DNA from: Corynebacterium sp. J010B-136 | GTDB taxonomy: Bacteria > Actinomycetota > Actinomycetes > Mycobacteriales > Mycobacteriaceae | Assembly (NCBI RefSeq): GCF_002967075.1 | Contig: NZ_PUGE01000006.1 | Location: 62,001-126,000 of the forward strand | Length of the DNA stretch: 64,000 nt | Reading direction: 5' to 3' | In this document: in pieces, positions 42,263 to 52,446 of the stretch | How positions within the stretch are numbered: the first letter of the stretch is position 1 | How the letters are laid out: the number at the start of each line of letters is the position of its first letter | The notes under the pieces: model-generated | Seen by the model: only the letters and a program-made list of their open reading frames with translations | What the model was told of the DNA's origin: nothing | Databases searched by the model: none | Translations under genes and position numbers: made by a program

Positions 42263-45200
42263 TTTTTCTCCCGCGGATATTGCCGCGGCAGTCGGCAAAA
42301 AGTTTGCGCCGACCGATGAACAAGCTCAGGTCATTGCTGGTGGACTCGGCCCGAAGTTGGTGACTGCGGGCGCAGGCGCCGGAAAGACCGAAACCATGGC
42401 ATCACGCGTGGTGTCTTTGGTCGCGAACGGATTGGTGCGCCCCGAACAAGTACTAGGCCTGACTTTCACTCGCAAGGCTGCACAGCAGCTGGAACAGCGC
42501 ATCCGCAAATCCTTGATTCAACTGCGCGATACGGGATTATTTGCCCCAGGCAGTGAGGTAGCGAAGTCTTTAGAGTCCATTGCGCCGAAGGTATCTACCT
42601 ATGACTCTTATGCGGGTGAATTGGTGCGCGAATATGGTTTGTACCTGCCGGTTGAGCCCAGCGCGCGGCTGATTACTGATGCTGAGCGTTTCGCGATTGC
42701 CCATGAGATAGTCAGCAACTTCGAGGGTGAGATGACCACGAAGACCTCGGTGGCAACCGTGGCGCAGACCGTGCTGAAGCTCGCGGACAACATGGGCAAT
42801 GTGCTCATGAGTGAAGAAGATATCCGCGAGCATGCACGGATTATGCTCAGCGATGCCACGGAGCTGCCGAAAGCGCGTAAGAGTGGCCCGGAGTTTTCTC
42901 AAGAATTACAAAAGATTCTCGATGTGCAAAGAATTCGCGTGGAGTATCTGGAGCTTGTTGCTGCGGTGCAAGCAGAACAGCATGTTCAAGGTGTAGTCAG
43001 CTTCGGCGAGCAGATGTCTTTTGCGGCGCGCGTAGCTGCCGCAAACCCAGGCATTGGTGCGATTCAACGCCAGCGCTACCGCGTGGTCATGCTTGATGAA
43101 TATCAGGACACCTCACACTCGCAGCGTGTGTTATTGCGCAGCCTCTTTGGAGGATCTGCGCACCCGAATCTTTCCGTTACTGCCGTCGGTGACCCGATGC
43201 AGGCAATTTATGGCTGGCGTGGTGCGACCACCGAGAACCTCAACGAGTTTGTGCGGGACTTTCCCGTAAGCGATTCCACGCCGGCGCCACAAGATCAGCT
43301 GACGGTGTCATGGCGTAATCCTTCCCGCGTGCTAGATTTAGCCAACGTTGTTGCAGATGACATCTTTGCCGGCGCTAATCCGCGGCCAGTCGATAGGCTC
43401 AGCGCGCGCCCAGGCGCCGACGACGGCGATGTGCAGCTGGGATATTTTGAAAGCCAAGAAAAAGAACGCGAATTCGTTGCGCGTCATATGCGCGCAATCT
43501 ATGACAAAACCCAAGAAAATAAAGAGCCTTTAAGCGCGGCTGTCTTAGTTCGCACCAACCGCCATGCAGCCGAGATCGCACGCCACTTGGAAGCAGAAGG
43601 CGTGCCTTATGAAATCGTTGGCCTAGGTGGCCTTCTGTGGGAACCAGAGATACAAGACCTAGTCGCACTGGCAACGATGCTGGTGCGCCCGCAAGACTCT
43701 GCTGCAGCACTGCGTATCTTGGCCGGTCCGCTATGTGGGCTGGGCATGTCGGATATTTTGGCGTTGCGCCAGCGCGTAGACAATATGACAGGCGCATCGG
43801 ATGAACGCGTCGTGTACACCCCTGGCGATGACCCGCTGGAGCACTTACGCGCGCAGCTGCACCAGCAAGTAGCTAGTGCCACCACACACCGTCCTGAGCA
43901 GGTGTTGGGTTTAGCTGATGCCGTGGCCGATATGGGGGAGGCGGAGCGCTATACCGAAGAGGGACGAGGGCGCATCGAAAAGCTTGCGTCAAAGCTGCGC
44001 CACCTGCGTACCTATTCTTTGGGCAAATCCTTAGCTGACCTATTTTCTGATATCGAAGCTATCTTCAATCTGCGCACCGAAGTGCTGTCACGAAACCGTG
44101 CTGGTGGTGTAACGCATCTGGATAAATTTGCCGATATTGTTGCCGGTTATCAAGGAGATAGTCTCGGCGGCTTGCTGGACTTCCTTGACCTTGCGCGTGA
44201 ACATGAAGATGGTCTGGATCCCGGTGAAGTCCCGGCTGTGGATGACCGCGTGCTGGTGCTTACCGTGCACAAGTCCAAGGGCTTGGAATGGGAGCATGTC
44301 TGTGTCCTGCATGCGGATTCGACGACCTATGGCGCCAAAGCGAATTCTTTCATCACCAAGGTCGAGCAGGTTCCCTCTGATGAGGATGTGATTGAACCAG
44401 AGCCGCAGTATGATAAAAATGGCGATGAGAAACCGGTAACACGCACGGATTATGGCAAAGCCGCGAAGGCTTTGGACAAGCAGTACAAAGACGCCAACGC
44501 GGAGGAATCCGCGCGGCTGTTTTATGTGGCCATGACGCGTACGGAAAAGTCCTTGACCGTCACCGGCGGTGGCACCAATAGCTACAAGGCTGGCCATGGA
44601 TCGAAGAAGGGGCCGTATGTTTATCTCGAGATGTTGGCGGAGAAATTCCCTGACCTCGTAGTGGAATGGAATGTCCCTGAAGACCCTGCTGATGAGGCTG
44701 CTGATACGGCGATGGATGCAGCGAAGTTTCCCTTCTTGCAGCCGACCCCAGAAGCACTTGCGGGCGCGCTGCTTGTCGATGCCGCTAAGCAGGAACTGCC
44801 AAAGGCGCAATCCGGTGAGGAATTTGGGCTATGGGAAAGCGATGCTACCGCACTGATTGAAGAACACCGTGCGCTGACCACCCCGGTGATTGAAGTAACC
44901 ATGCCCAGTGAGCTCACGGCATCTGATGTGGTGAGTTTGTCCACTGACCCGGAGGAGTTTGCGCGCCGGCGGCGCCGCCCTGTGCCTTTTAAACCAAATT
45001 CTTATGCCAAGCGCGGTACGGCCTTTCACTCGTGGCTGGAAGAACGCTTTGGCATGGAAGCTTTGCTGGAAGAAGATGAACTGCCAGGAACCGGCGAAGT
45101 GCCAATTGCTGATGTTGAAGCTTTGAAGGAGAAATTCCTTGAATCGGCGTGGGCGGATCGCACACCGTATGCCGTGGAGACGCCATTTCGTTTTAACTCC

Positions 45201-45485
45201 GGTGGGCAGATTCTCAACGGCCGTATGGATGCAGTCTTTAAAGAAGAAGATGGCTCCTGGTTTGTGGTGGACTGGAAAACTGGCCGGCCACCACAGGGTC
45301 GCGACATGGACAATGCGGCGTTGCAGCTGGCTATCTACCGTGAAGCGTGGCGCCGAATTGTTGCCGATGGCCAACCGATTCGCGCTGGGTTTCACTATGT
45401 GGCGGATAATTTTACCTTTGAGCCGCGGAATCTTCCCGACGGTGATGCACTTGCGCGGCTGTTTTCAACGGTGGCCACAAAGTAG
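42249..45485 (+). CDS. adnB: AdnB-type UvrD/RecB-like helicase-nuclease subunit
   Basis: A 1078-residue helicase-nuclease. The motor is intact: Walker A TAGAGAGKTETM (Lys46), GLTFTRKAA, DEYQDTSHSQ, GDPMQAIYGWRGA, VLTVHKSKGLEWEHV and YVAMTRTEKSL. The C-terminal nuclease has GTAFHSWLEERF, VVDWKTGRPP and LQLAIYREAW and no Fe-S cysteines. It overlaps adnA by 14 bp. Because AdnA has a broken Walker A, AdnB is probably the only active motor. Confidence 0.88.
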   Translation: MSTPNFSPADIAAAVGKKFAPTDEQAQVIAGGLGPKLVTAGAGAGKTETMASRVVSLVANGLVRPEQVLGLTFTRKAAQQLEQRIRKSLIQLRDTGLFAPGSEVAKSLESIAPKVSTYDSYAGELVREYGLYLPVEPSARLITDAERFAIAHEIVSNFEGEMTTKTSVATVAQTVLKLADNMGNVLMSEEDIREHARIMLSDATELPKARKSGPEFSQELQKILDVQRIRVEYLELVAAVQAEQHVQGVVSFGEQMSFAARVAAANPGIGAIQRQRYRVVMLDEYQDTSHSQRVLLRSLFGGSAHPNLSVTAVGDPMQAIYGWRGATTENLNEFVRDFPVSDSTPAPQDQLTVSWRNPSRVLDLANVVADDIFAGANPRPVDRLSARPGADDGDVQLGYFESQEKEREFVARHMRAIYDKTQENKEPLSAAVLVRTNRHAAEIARHLEAEGVPYEIVGLGGLLWEPEIQDLVALATMLVRPQDSAAALRILAGPLCGLGMSDILALRQRVDNMTGASDERVVYTPGDDPLEHLRAQLHQQVASATTHRPEQVLGLADAVADMGEAERYTEEGRGRIEKLASKLRHLRTYSLGKSLADLFSDIEAIFNLRTEVLSRNRAGGVTHLDKFADIVAGYQGDSLGGLLDFLDLAREHEDGLDPGEVPAVDDRVLVLTVHKSKGLEWEHVCVLHADSTTYGAKANSFITKVEQVPSDEDVIEPEPQYDKNGDEKPVTRTDYGKAAKALDKQYKDANAEESARLFYVAMTRTEKSLTVTGGGTNSYKAGHGSKKGPYVYLEMLAEKFPDLVVEWNVPEDPADEAADTAMDAAKFPFLQPTPEALAGALLVDAAKQELPKAQSGEEFGLWESDATALIEEHRALTTPVIEVTMPSELTASDVVSLSTDPEEFARRRRRPVPFKPNSYAKRGTAFHSWLEERFGMEALLEEDELPGTGEVPIADVEALKEKFLESAWADRTPYAVETPFRFNSGGQILNGRMDAVFKEEDGSWFVVDWKTGRPPQGRDMDNAALQLAIYREAWRRIVADGQPIRAGFHYVADNFTFEPRNLPDGDALARLFSTVATK

Positions 45486-45544
45486 GTATATGCTTATCAG
45501 TCTTAATGGCTTCTCGCACGCAGAAAGGAAGGCGTCGGAGGGTT

Positions 45545-46651
45545 ATGGCACAACGAGTGAAGCGGATGAAAAACCGTATCGTCGATAAGTTTCGACCTGG
45601 GGTAGAGCTCTCCTCGCAGCCAGACCATGCGCTGATTGATGTCATCACGGTGCCGCGTAATCTTGCGGCCAGTCCGTGGCGAAAATTAGCCATGCGCCTG
45701 TTGTGGGCTTTTGGGCTTTTATTCTTTGTCAGCCTGGTGGTCTATTTCGACCGGGGTGGCTATAGCGAAGACTTAACGCTTATTGACGCGGCATATTATT
45801 CGGCGGTTTCGCTCACCACGGTGGGCTATGGCGATATTGTGCCCGTCACCCAGGAAGCCCGCTTGGTTAACCTATTGGTTATTACCCCGGCCCGCCTGGC
45901 CTTCCTGGTGTTATTGGTCGGTGCGACTTTGTCGGTGTTGACTGATCATGCTCGCCGTACATTCCAGATTTCACGTTGGAGAAGAACTTTGCGTAACCAC
46001 ACTGTTGTTATCGGTTATGGCACCAAGGGCGCTGGCTCAGTTGCCGCATTGCTTGCCGATGGCATTTCACCGGCTCAAATTGTCGTCGTTGACCAAAATC
46101 GCGCGGCCCTTGCCCATGCTGAACATCATGGACTGGTGACTGTCTTTGGCTCGGGTACGAAAAATGACGTGCTCAAAATCGCAGGCGTCGCGCATGCGAA
46201 AGCAGTAGTAGTGACCCCCTCTACGGATGATACGGCGGTGCTGTGTACCTTGGCGGTGCGCGAGCTCGCTCCATCGGCGAAGATTGTGGCTTCGGTCCGC
46301 GAATCCGCGAACCGGCATCTGTTGCTGCAATCCGGTGCTGATTCGGTTGTTACCTCTGCAGAAACCGCAGGACGCCTTCTCGGTCTTGCCACGGTCACAC
46401 CGACGGTGGTGGAGATGATGGAAGACCTGCTCTCCCCTAACGAAGGCTTCTCAGTCGCGGAGCGCCCAGTGCGTGAATATGAGGTGGGCTCGAATCCGCG
46501 CCACCTGGTTGATATCGTGCTGGCGGTCTTGCGTAATGGGGAATTGATTCGCGTTGATACCGCGGGTGCTTCGGCGATTAAACCGGGTGACCGTTTGCTC
46601 TATATCAAGCATGAGACGGAAGACCCTTCTGAGATTTTGGATGATGAGTAG
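45545..46651 (+). CDS. cglK: Potassium channel with RCK (TrkA-N) domain
   Basis: About 368 residues: two membrane helices flank the selectivity filter TTVGYGD, followed by a cytosolic TrkA-N/RCK domain (VVIGYGTKGAGSVAALL, VVDQNRAAL) and a C-terminal RCK subdomain. C. glutamicum CglK in this position is needed for K+ uptake and pH homeostasis. Start choice is uncertain: ATG 45545 sits just after GGAGGG, while ATG 45506, 11 nt after a TATGCT hexamer, would add 13 basic residues. It is followed with no gap by nudC. Confidence 0.85.
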   Translation: MAQRVKRMKNRIVDKFRPGVELSSQPDHALIDVITVPRNLAASPWRKLAMRLLWAFGLLFFVSLVVYFDRGGYSEDLTLIDAAYYSAVSLTTVGYGDIVPVTQEARLVNLLVITPARLAFLVLLVGATLSVLTDHARRTFQISRWRRTLRNHTVVIGYGTKGAGSVAALLADGISPAQIVVVDQNRAALAHAEHHGLVTVFGSGTKNDVLKIAGVAHAKAVVVTPSTDDTAVLCTLAVRELAPSAKIVASVRESANRHLLLQSGADSVVTSAETAGRLLGLATVTPTVVEMMEDLLSPNEGFSVAERPVREYEVGSNPRHLVDIVLAVLRNGELIRVDTAGASAIKPGDRLLYIKHETEDPSEILDDE

Positions 46652-47380
46652 ATGTTTGTTCCGGTTACTGAACAAGGCCTCGTGCCGGTTGATAGTACTG
46701 GCAAACCGATCTTGTTGGATGCTCCAGCCGGGGAGATGACCGTGCGGGTGTCCAAGTCTCCTGAGTTGTGGGCGTGCGCGATTTCAGAAGACCACGCTCG
46801 AAGTTTAGGAACATTGGTATCAGCGCGTGCCTTCTTCGGGGATCGGCTCATGACCCGTGCCATCGGCATGATGAAGTATCGCTATTTGCACCGCTTTGAT
46901 GCGGTCACAGGGCAGCGTCTGGAATTTCCGGATACTGGCGTGGTTGGCCATCCCGAACAGCGTCCCGGCATGCTATTTCCCCGACTTGATCCGGCAGTGA
47001 TCACGCGGGTGCACCATCCTGAAAAAGATGCGATTTTGATGGGGCGTGACAAGAAACGACCGAAGAATTTCTCGATCATTGCTGGGTATGTCGACATTGG
47101 TGAGTCTTTGGAAGATGCCGCTGCGCGCGAAGTCAAAGAGGAAACAGGGTTTGATGTCCAGGACGTGCGATACGTTGGTTCGCAGCCCTGGGTTTTATCT
47201 GGTTCTTTGATGGTTGGCTTTAGCGCGGTGGCAACGAAAGAGTCTTTGGAAAACCCCGGACCCCGCGATGGGGAATTGGTTGAAGTCCGTTGGGTGGACA
47301 AGACTGAGATTGATAAGTTGAATCTGCCAGGCCCAGGTTCAATTGCGCACAGGTTATTAGAGGAGTGGTATTCGCAGTGA
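46652..47380 (+). CDS. nudC: NUDIX hydrolase, NudC-type NAD(+) diphosphatase
   Basis: A 242-residue protein. The Nudix box is GYVDIGESLEDAAAREVKEETGFDV split over residues about 148-172, and the NudC-specific SQPW motif follows in VGSQPWVLSGSLM. The four-Cys zinc ribbon of enterobacterial NudC is absent, as in many actinobacterial members. It hydrolyses NAD(H) and may decap NAD-RNA. ATG directly follows the cglK stop; its TGA overlaps the uvrD2 GTG. Confidence 0.87.
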   Translation: MFVPVTEQGLVPVDSTGKPILLDAPAGEMTVRVSKSPELWACAISEDHARSLGTLVSARAFFGDRLMTRAIGMMKYRYLHRFDAVTGQRLEFPDTGVVGHPEQRPGMLFPRLDPAVITRVHHPEKDAILMGRDKKRPKNFSIIAGYVDIGESLEDAAAREVKEETGFDVQDVRYVGSQPWVLSGSLMVGFSAVATKESLENPGPRDGELVEVRWVDKTEIDKLNLPGPGSIAHRLLEEWYSQ

Positions 47381-49455
47381 GTTCCTTCGAGTTAGATTTG
47401 GAGGCGCTGGATGATGACCAGCGCGTTGCTGCAACCGCACCCCGGGGACCGGTGTGCATTCTAGCTGGCGCGGGAACCGGTAAGACCCGCACCATCACCT
47501 ACCGGATCGCGCATCTTGTGGATCAAGGGTTCGTCTCCCCGCAGCGCGTATTGGCCGTGACCTTTACCTCGAAAGCAGCAGGCGAGATGCGCGACCGCTT
47601 GCTGTCGATGGGGGTTACTGGCGTCCAAGCACGCACCTTCCACGCGGCTGCATTGCGCCAGCTGCGGTATTTCTGGCCGCAGGTGGCAGGCGATCTGCCA
47701 TGGCGTTTGGTGGATAATAAATTCCCCATCGTCTCACGCGCTGTGCGCAATGTCGGCATGGATCCGTCTAAGGAAACCGTGCGCGATATCTTAAGTGAAA
47801 TTGAGTGGGCAAAGGCGTCGTTGATTTCTGCCGATGGCTATGTCGAAGCCTTAAAAGCGCACGACCGCATCGCGCCTAAAGACCCAGTGAAAGTAGCGAA
47901 GGTCTATCAGCGCTATGAAGAGTTCAAATCCCAACCCGATGGGATGTTATTAGACTTTGATGACCTGCTCATCCACGTCGCGGGCGCTTTAGAAAATGCT
48001 CCCGCGGTCGCGGAAGAATTTCGCCAGCAGTACCGTACCTTTGTCGTCGATGAGTACCAGGACGTCACGCCCTTGCAGCAGCGCGTACTCAACGCGTGGT
48101 TAGGCGAGCGCGATGACTTAACAGTAGTGGGTGATGCCAACCAGACGATTTATTCTTTTACCGGCGCATCGCCTGATTTCCTGTTGGATTTTTCCAAGAC
48201 TTATGACAATGCCACCGTGGTTAAGCTGCAACGTGACTACCGCTCGACACCACAAGTAACCGACCTTGCGAACACGGTTATTGATAAGGCCGTCGGACGC
48301 GCTGCAGGCACACGCTTGCGCCTGGAAGGTATGCGTGACCCGGGTCCTGTGCCGAAGTTCCACGCTTATGAGTCAGAAGAGATTGAGGCGAAAGAAGTCG
48401 CCGGAGAAATTCTCACCCTGCTAAATCAAGGCGTTGCTGCGAGTGAGATCGCGATCTTATATCGCACCAATTTCCAGTCGGCGGTCTTTGAAGAAGCACT
48501 TGCTGATGCCGGCATCGTCTACCAAGTCCGTGGTGGAGATGGCTTTTTTCATCGACAAGAAATCATTGAAGCAACCCGCGCGCTGCATCGCGCTGCTCGC
48601 CGTACAGACCTGCCCAATGACCCAGTCGCTATTGCCAAAGCAGCGTTTATGGAAATCGGGCTGTCTTCAGCTGAGCCCGAAGGCGCCCAGGCACGTGAGC
48701 GTTGGCAGTCGCTGAGCGCGCTGGTGGATCTGATCTCTACCATCGTGCGCGACCAACCCGGCATTGATCTGCCCGGGGTGATTGTGGATCTGCAACGCCG
48801 TGCGAGCAATAAACAAGCCCCGACCATGGAAGGCGTGACCTTATCAACCCTGCACGCAGCCAAGGGCTTGGAGTGGGACGCAGTATTCCTCGTGGGTCTG
48901 ACCGAAAAGCTTTTGCCCATTAATCAGGCCATTAAAGCCCAAGATGATCGTGGTGATGATGAAGCCATTGAGGAAGAACGCCGCCTGTTTTATGTCGGCA
49001 TCACCCGCGCGCGTATCCACCTGTTGTGCTCCTGGGCGCTGGCGAAGACCACCGGCTCGCGCGCATCCAGGCAGCGCACGCGCTTTCTCGACGGCGTGGT
49101 GCCAGAGCTTGGCGATGCCTCCGCGCACACCTCCCGAGCCTCCCGCCCGAAACGCTGCCGCGTGTGCAATGGCTATCTCAATGCACCCGCCGACAAAGTG
49201 CTGGGCCGGCACGAGACTTGTGAATCTTTAGCTGATGAAGAGGTCTTTACTGCCTTGCGCCAGTGGCGTGCGCGGGTGGCCAAGGATATCGGTAAGCCAG
49301 CCTATGTTGTCTTTACTGACGCAACCTTGCTGTCGATGGCTGAATCCTTGCCATCCGATAAGAATGGCTTGCTGTCTATCTCCGGCGTTGGCCCTGCCAA
49401 GATGGAACAATACGGCGATGAAGTCTTAGAAGTGATCTCTTCAGTACGCAGCTAA
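47377..49455 (+). CDS. uvrD2: ATP-dependent DNA helicase UvrD2
   Basis: A 692-residue SF1A helicase. Motor motifs: AGAGTGKTRTITYR (Walker A), VTFTSKAA, DEYQDVTPLQQRV, VGDANQTIYSFTGA, STLHAAKGLEWDAVFLVG and YVGITRARIHL. A tetracysteine motif CRVCNGYLNAPADKVLGRHE-TC and a C-terminal HRDC domain (about 615-690) are the marks of actinobacterial UvrD2. GTG 47377 overlaps the nudC stop (GTGA). It is the end of the repair run. Confidence 0.93.
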   Translation: MSSFELDLEALDDDQRVAATAPRGPVCILAGAGTGKTRTITYRIAHLVDQGFVSPQRVLAVTFTSKAAGEMRDRLLSMGVTGVQARTFHAAALRQLRYFWPQVAGDLPWRLVDNKFPIVSRAVRNVGMDPSKETVRDILSEIEWAKASLISADGYVEALKAHDRIAPKDPVKVAKVYQRYEEFKSQPDGMLLDFDDLLIHVAGALENAPAVAEEFRQQYRTFVVDEYQDVTPLQQRVLNAWLGERDDLTVVGDANQTIYSFTGASPDFLLDFSKTYDNATVVKLQRDYRSTPQVTDLANTVIDKAVGRAAGTRLRLEGMRDPGPVPKFHAYESEEIEAKEVAGEILTLLNQGVAASEIAILYRTNFQSAVFEEALADAGIVYQVRGGDGFFHRQEIIEATRALHRAARRTDLPNDPVAIAKAAFMEIGLSSAEPEGAQARERWQSLSALVDLISTIVRDQPGIDLPGVIVDLQRRASNKQAPTMEGVTLSTLHAAKGLEWDAVFLVGLTEKLLPINQAIKAQDDRGDDEAIEEERRLFYVGITRARIHLLCSWALAKTTGSRASRQRTRFLDGVVPELGDASAHTSRASRPKRCRVCNGYLNAPADKVLGRHETCESLADEEVFTALRQWRARVAKDIGKPAYVVFTDATLLSMAESLPSDKNGLLSISGVGPAKMEQYGDEVLEVISSVRS

Positions 49456-49475
49456 GTGCGTACCTCGTTGGGCAC

Positions 49476-50342
49476 TCAGGCTTGGAAACAGGCTGGGCAC
49501 TGTTCGTGCGCGCCCACTAGCTGGTGCTGGGATTTGCCGTAGATATCGATATCAAAAAGCTCCCCGGCATAAAAGCGCTTGTGCGGCGCGCCGGGCGGAA
49601 AAGGCCGGCCTGTTAGCCAATCAATAATGACCGCTGCTTGCGCGGTTACCGCCGCGAGCACTTGGTCATTAGGGGTGATGATGGTCTCTTCTAATTGTTC
49701 GGTAATGACTGCCCAGCGCGGGTCAAAAGCCGCGCGGTGAAGTTCAAAGCACAAAGGACATGGCCCTTTGCCTTTTAAGTGCAAGGGCCCGATAAACCCG
49801 CGTGAGTCCACTATCGAAATAGGCATCCACGAACACGTCTTGGGCAATGAATACAAGGCCGCGGCAACCTTCGGCGTCCGATACAACTGGTCAACGGCTA
49901 TGACGACCGTGTCATCTTCCATGGTGGATAGATACACGCCCAGTGATTCCCAATCCAGCGGTGAGCGCACACCCAAACCGCGGTCAAAGCACATTGTGCG
50001 GATAGATTGCGCCAGTGGAGAATCTCCTAAAATCACCACCCGCGGGGGAGCGGTTTCCAGGTGCATGATCCGGTACTCCACCAAATCATGCAGCAAGCTG
50101 CGTGCCGCCAACATGGACATGCCCCCAGCGGCGAAAGCACGCTCCCACTGATACCTGGTGCGCGCGCCCTGGTGCTGTCCTGCACGCAAGATTTCTACTA
50201 AACTTTCAGCGTTGTGTGATTCGATGATGCCCGCGCGCGTGGAGTCTAACCCAAACTGAATATGGGTTTCATCGCGTAAAAATATGCCAATATCGGTGCT
50301 GAGAAAATACCGCGCACGCTCACTGATATCTACTGTCATCAT
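49476..50342 (-). CDS. E1/ThiF-like protein related to TOMM cyclodehydratases
   Basis: A 288-residue protein with an N-terminal winged-helix-like part and a Rossmann-type core (PRVVILGDSPLAQSIRTMCFDRGLG near residue 98, DDTVVIAVDQLYRTP near 142). Two CxxC pairs (CPLC and CPAC) form a likely zinc site. It resembles cyclodehydratase/leader-binding proteins of thiazole/oxazole-modified peptide clusters, but no precursor peptide, dehydrogenase or YcaO gene is nearby, so it is an orphan with unknown role. The gene position after uvrD2 is conserved in actinobacteria. Confidence 0.72.
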   Translation of the reverse strand: MMTVDISERARYFLSTDIGIFLRDETHIQFGLDSTRAGIIESHNAESLVEILRAGQHQGARTRYQWERAFAAGGMSMLAARSLLHDLVEYRIMHLETAPPRVVILGDSPLAQSIRTMCFDRGLGVRSPLDWESLGVYLSTMEDDTVVIAVDQLYRTPKVAAALYSLPKTCSWMPISIVDSRGFIGPLHLKGKGPCPLCFELHRAAFDPRWAVITEQLEETIITPNDQVLAAVTAQAAVIIDWLTGRPFPPGAPHKRFYAGELFDIDIYGKSQHQLVGAHEQCPACFQA

Positions 50343-50409
50343 GTCTTACCCCCGTTTAAACTTCAGTCTGCCACGAAGTGGAAAAGGGCGCAGGATAATA
50401 TTGATTGCT

Positions 50410-50928
50410 ATGTCGAGTAGTTCTGAAATGCCCGTCAAGGTCATCCGCTCCACCAGGCGCAAGCGCACGGTGGCTGGACGCATCAATAGCGGAGTTTTAG
50501 AAGTGCGGATTCCGGGCTGGATGAATCAGCGTGAAGAAGCCGAAGCCGTTGCTGACATGCTATCGCGGGTGGCTAAACGCACCACAACGCAGCATGCTTC
50601 AGATGAACAGTTGGCTCAGCGCGCACATGAGCTCAACGCTAAGTATTTAGACAATCGGGCAACCGTCGGCTCGATTCGGTGGGTGAGTAATCAAAACACT
50701 CGTTGGGGCAGTACGACGCTGGCAACAGGGGATATCCGTATCTCTGACCGGCTACAGAAGGTGCCGGATTATGTTCTGGATTCGGTCATCATTCACGAAC
50801 TTACGCACACGTTTATCTCCGGGCACCCCAAAGAGTTTTGGGACTGGGCCGATAGGGCACCAAAAGCAGAGCGCGCAAAGGGCTACCTTGAGGCCTTCGC
50901 GCGCTTTGGTCACACCGAGGAAGATTAA
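50410..50928 (+). CDS. YgjP-like (DUF45) M48-related metallopeptidase
   Basis: A 172-residue protein. The metal site HELTHTFISGHPKEFWDW (HExxH plus downstream residues) lies at about residues 128-145, and the family NTRWGSTT motif near 98. YgjP proteins are single-domain minigluzincins with unclear substrates. ATG 50410 follows TAATAT by 8 nt, a leaderless pattern. It is divergent from the E1-like gene and its stop abuts the stop of the convergent DUF2342 gene. Confidence 0.86.
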   Translation: MSSSSEMPVKVIRSTRRKRTVAGRINSGVLEVRIPGWMNQREEAEAVADMLSRVAKRTTTQHASDEQLAQRAHELNAKYLDNRATVGSIRWVSNQNTRWGSTTLATGDIRISDRLQKVPDYVLDSVIIHELTHTFISGHPKEFWDWADRAPKAERAKGYLEAFARFGHTEED

Positions 50929-52365
50929 TTACTTCTCATCGGAGTCAGAACCGGAGTCAGAATCAGAATCGGATTCGCCGTCCTTCTTATCTTTATCCTC
51001 TGCGTCTTGAGCCTTCTTGGTCTCTTCGTCTTCGCTTACGCCAGTGTCACCGCTGCGCAGCATTTCTTCGAGCTTGGCAAACTCGGCATCAAAGTCATCC
51101 GAGGGGGCATCGTCAAGCAAGCCGTCAATAAAGGCAGCAGGGTTTTCCAAGTGCTCTGCAGCAGGCAGAAGGTCTGGGTGGTCCCAGACGTGGTCACGCT
51201 TGTCCACGCCAACAGCGATGGTGGAGCGGCGCCACAACTCTGCTGCGGCTTCAACCTTTGGCGCACCAAATTCGATCCCGACAACCTTGGCGAAAGCCTT
51301 TTCCGCAGAGCCGCCAGAGTTACGTCGGTTCTGCCATGCGCGTGCCATCGCTGGAGTAGAAGGAATACGTGAGCTAAGTGCCTCATTGACGACGTACTCC
51401 ACCCAGCCTTCTACTAGCGCCAGCAGGGTTTCCAGGCGTGCGACGGCAGAAGCATTCCGGGAGGTAATCCGGGGGCTTAAGTCCATGCCTTGCAGCTTGC
51501 CGATGGCATCTTGAATCGCCTGTGGATCACCAGATTCCAAGTTGAGCTCACGGGTTGCTTCCTCAATATGGGAAGTATCAATCTCCAAGCCCATGGCGTA
51601 TTCCTCAACGGAGGAGACTAGGCGTTCTACCAACCATGGAACGTGCTTGAACAGGCGCTGGCGGGCGGCCTCACGCGCTGCGATGTAAACCAGAATCTCT
51701 TGGCTTGGCACCTTCAAATCACGCGCGATGGACTGAATATTGTGCGGCAAAATTGCGGTAATTCCCGTGGGCGCGACCGGCAACCCAAAGTCTGAGCCAG
51801 TCAGAGCTTGGCGGGCCAAATCGCCTAAAGCATGACCTAATTGCATGCCGAAATTCATGCCTGACATCTGCGTCATCATATTGGCGATAGGGCCCATCAT
51901 CTCACGGGCTTCTTCAGGCATGGACTCTAATTGCGCATCCGCCATGTGCTGGGCAACAGGGGAGACCATGCGCTTCCACATCGGCATGGACTTATCCAGC
52001 CAGGTCTGCGCATTCCAAGCTTCTGTCGATGCAGACGCCGTAGGCAGCGTGGTGTGCTCGTCTAACCACAGTTCCGCTAAGCGCACGGATTCTTCGACCG
52101 CGCGCGTATCTTCAGCGCTAATGGCCTTTTCAGAACCTAATTGCTGGCGTGCAATGCGCTCCGCCATCTCATAATTAACCGGGCCTGAGCCCTCCGGCGA
52201 ATTCATGGAACTGCCCATGCCAGATAGCATGGCGCCGAACTGATTCAGCATATCGCCTAAGCCACCGCCACCGGCTCCGCCAAAGTTAAAACCGAATGGG
52301 TTGTTATTGCGATTGTTTTCGTCGTCGTCATCATTGTTGAATGAAAAACCGAATCCATTACTCAT
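50929..52365 (-). CDS. DUF2342 (TIGR03624-like) zinc-hydrolase-family protein
   Basis: A 478-residue protein with an Asn/Asp/Gly-rich N-terminus, the conserved core PAREAARQRLFKHVPWLVERL-type segment (residues about 238-257), VEGWVEYVVNEAL, and a repetitive Ser-Asp tail (SDSDSDSGSDSD). Where zincins have HExxH the core reads REAAR, so metal binding by that site is doubtful. Function is unknown. ATG 52365 follows TACATT by 6 nt on the minus strand (leaderless pattern). Confidence 0.78.
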   Translation of the reverse strand: MSNGFGFSFNNDDDDENNRNNNPFGFNFGGAGGGGLGDMLNQFGAMLSGMGSSMNSPEGSGPVNYEMAERIARQQLGSEKAISAEDTRAVEESVRLAELWLDEHTTLPTASASTEAWNAQTWLDKSMPMWKRMVSPVAQHMADAQLESMPEEAREMMGPIANMMTQMSGMNFGMQLGHALGDLARQALTGSDFGLPVAPTGITAILPHNIQSIARDLKVPSQEILVYIAAREAARQRLFKHVPWLVERLVSSVEEYAMGLEIDTSHIEEATRELNLESGDPQAIQDAIGKLQGMDLSPRITSRNASAVARLETLLALVEGWVEYVVNEALSSRIPSTPAMARAWQNRRNSGGSAEKAFAKVVGIEFGAPKVEAAAELWRRSTIAVGVDKRDHVWDHPDLLPAAEHLENPAAFIDGLLDDAPSDDFDAEFAKLEEMLRSGDTGVSEDEETKKAQDAEDKDKKDGESDSDSDSGSDSDEK

Positions 52366-52446
52366 ACTCCCAATGTACCCAGTGTGAGGTGGATATCTCC
52401 ATGGTGATAGCTACGCTGACAGCGAACAAGGGTAGGGTATTTTGGC

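Noticed and set aside
44088..44810. A 240-codon frame antisense to adnB
   Set aside because: It lies within a conserved helicase-nuclease gene and shows no family features.
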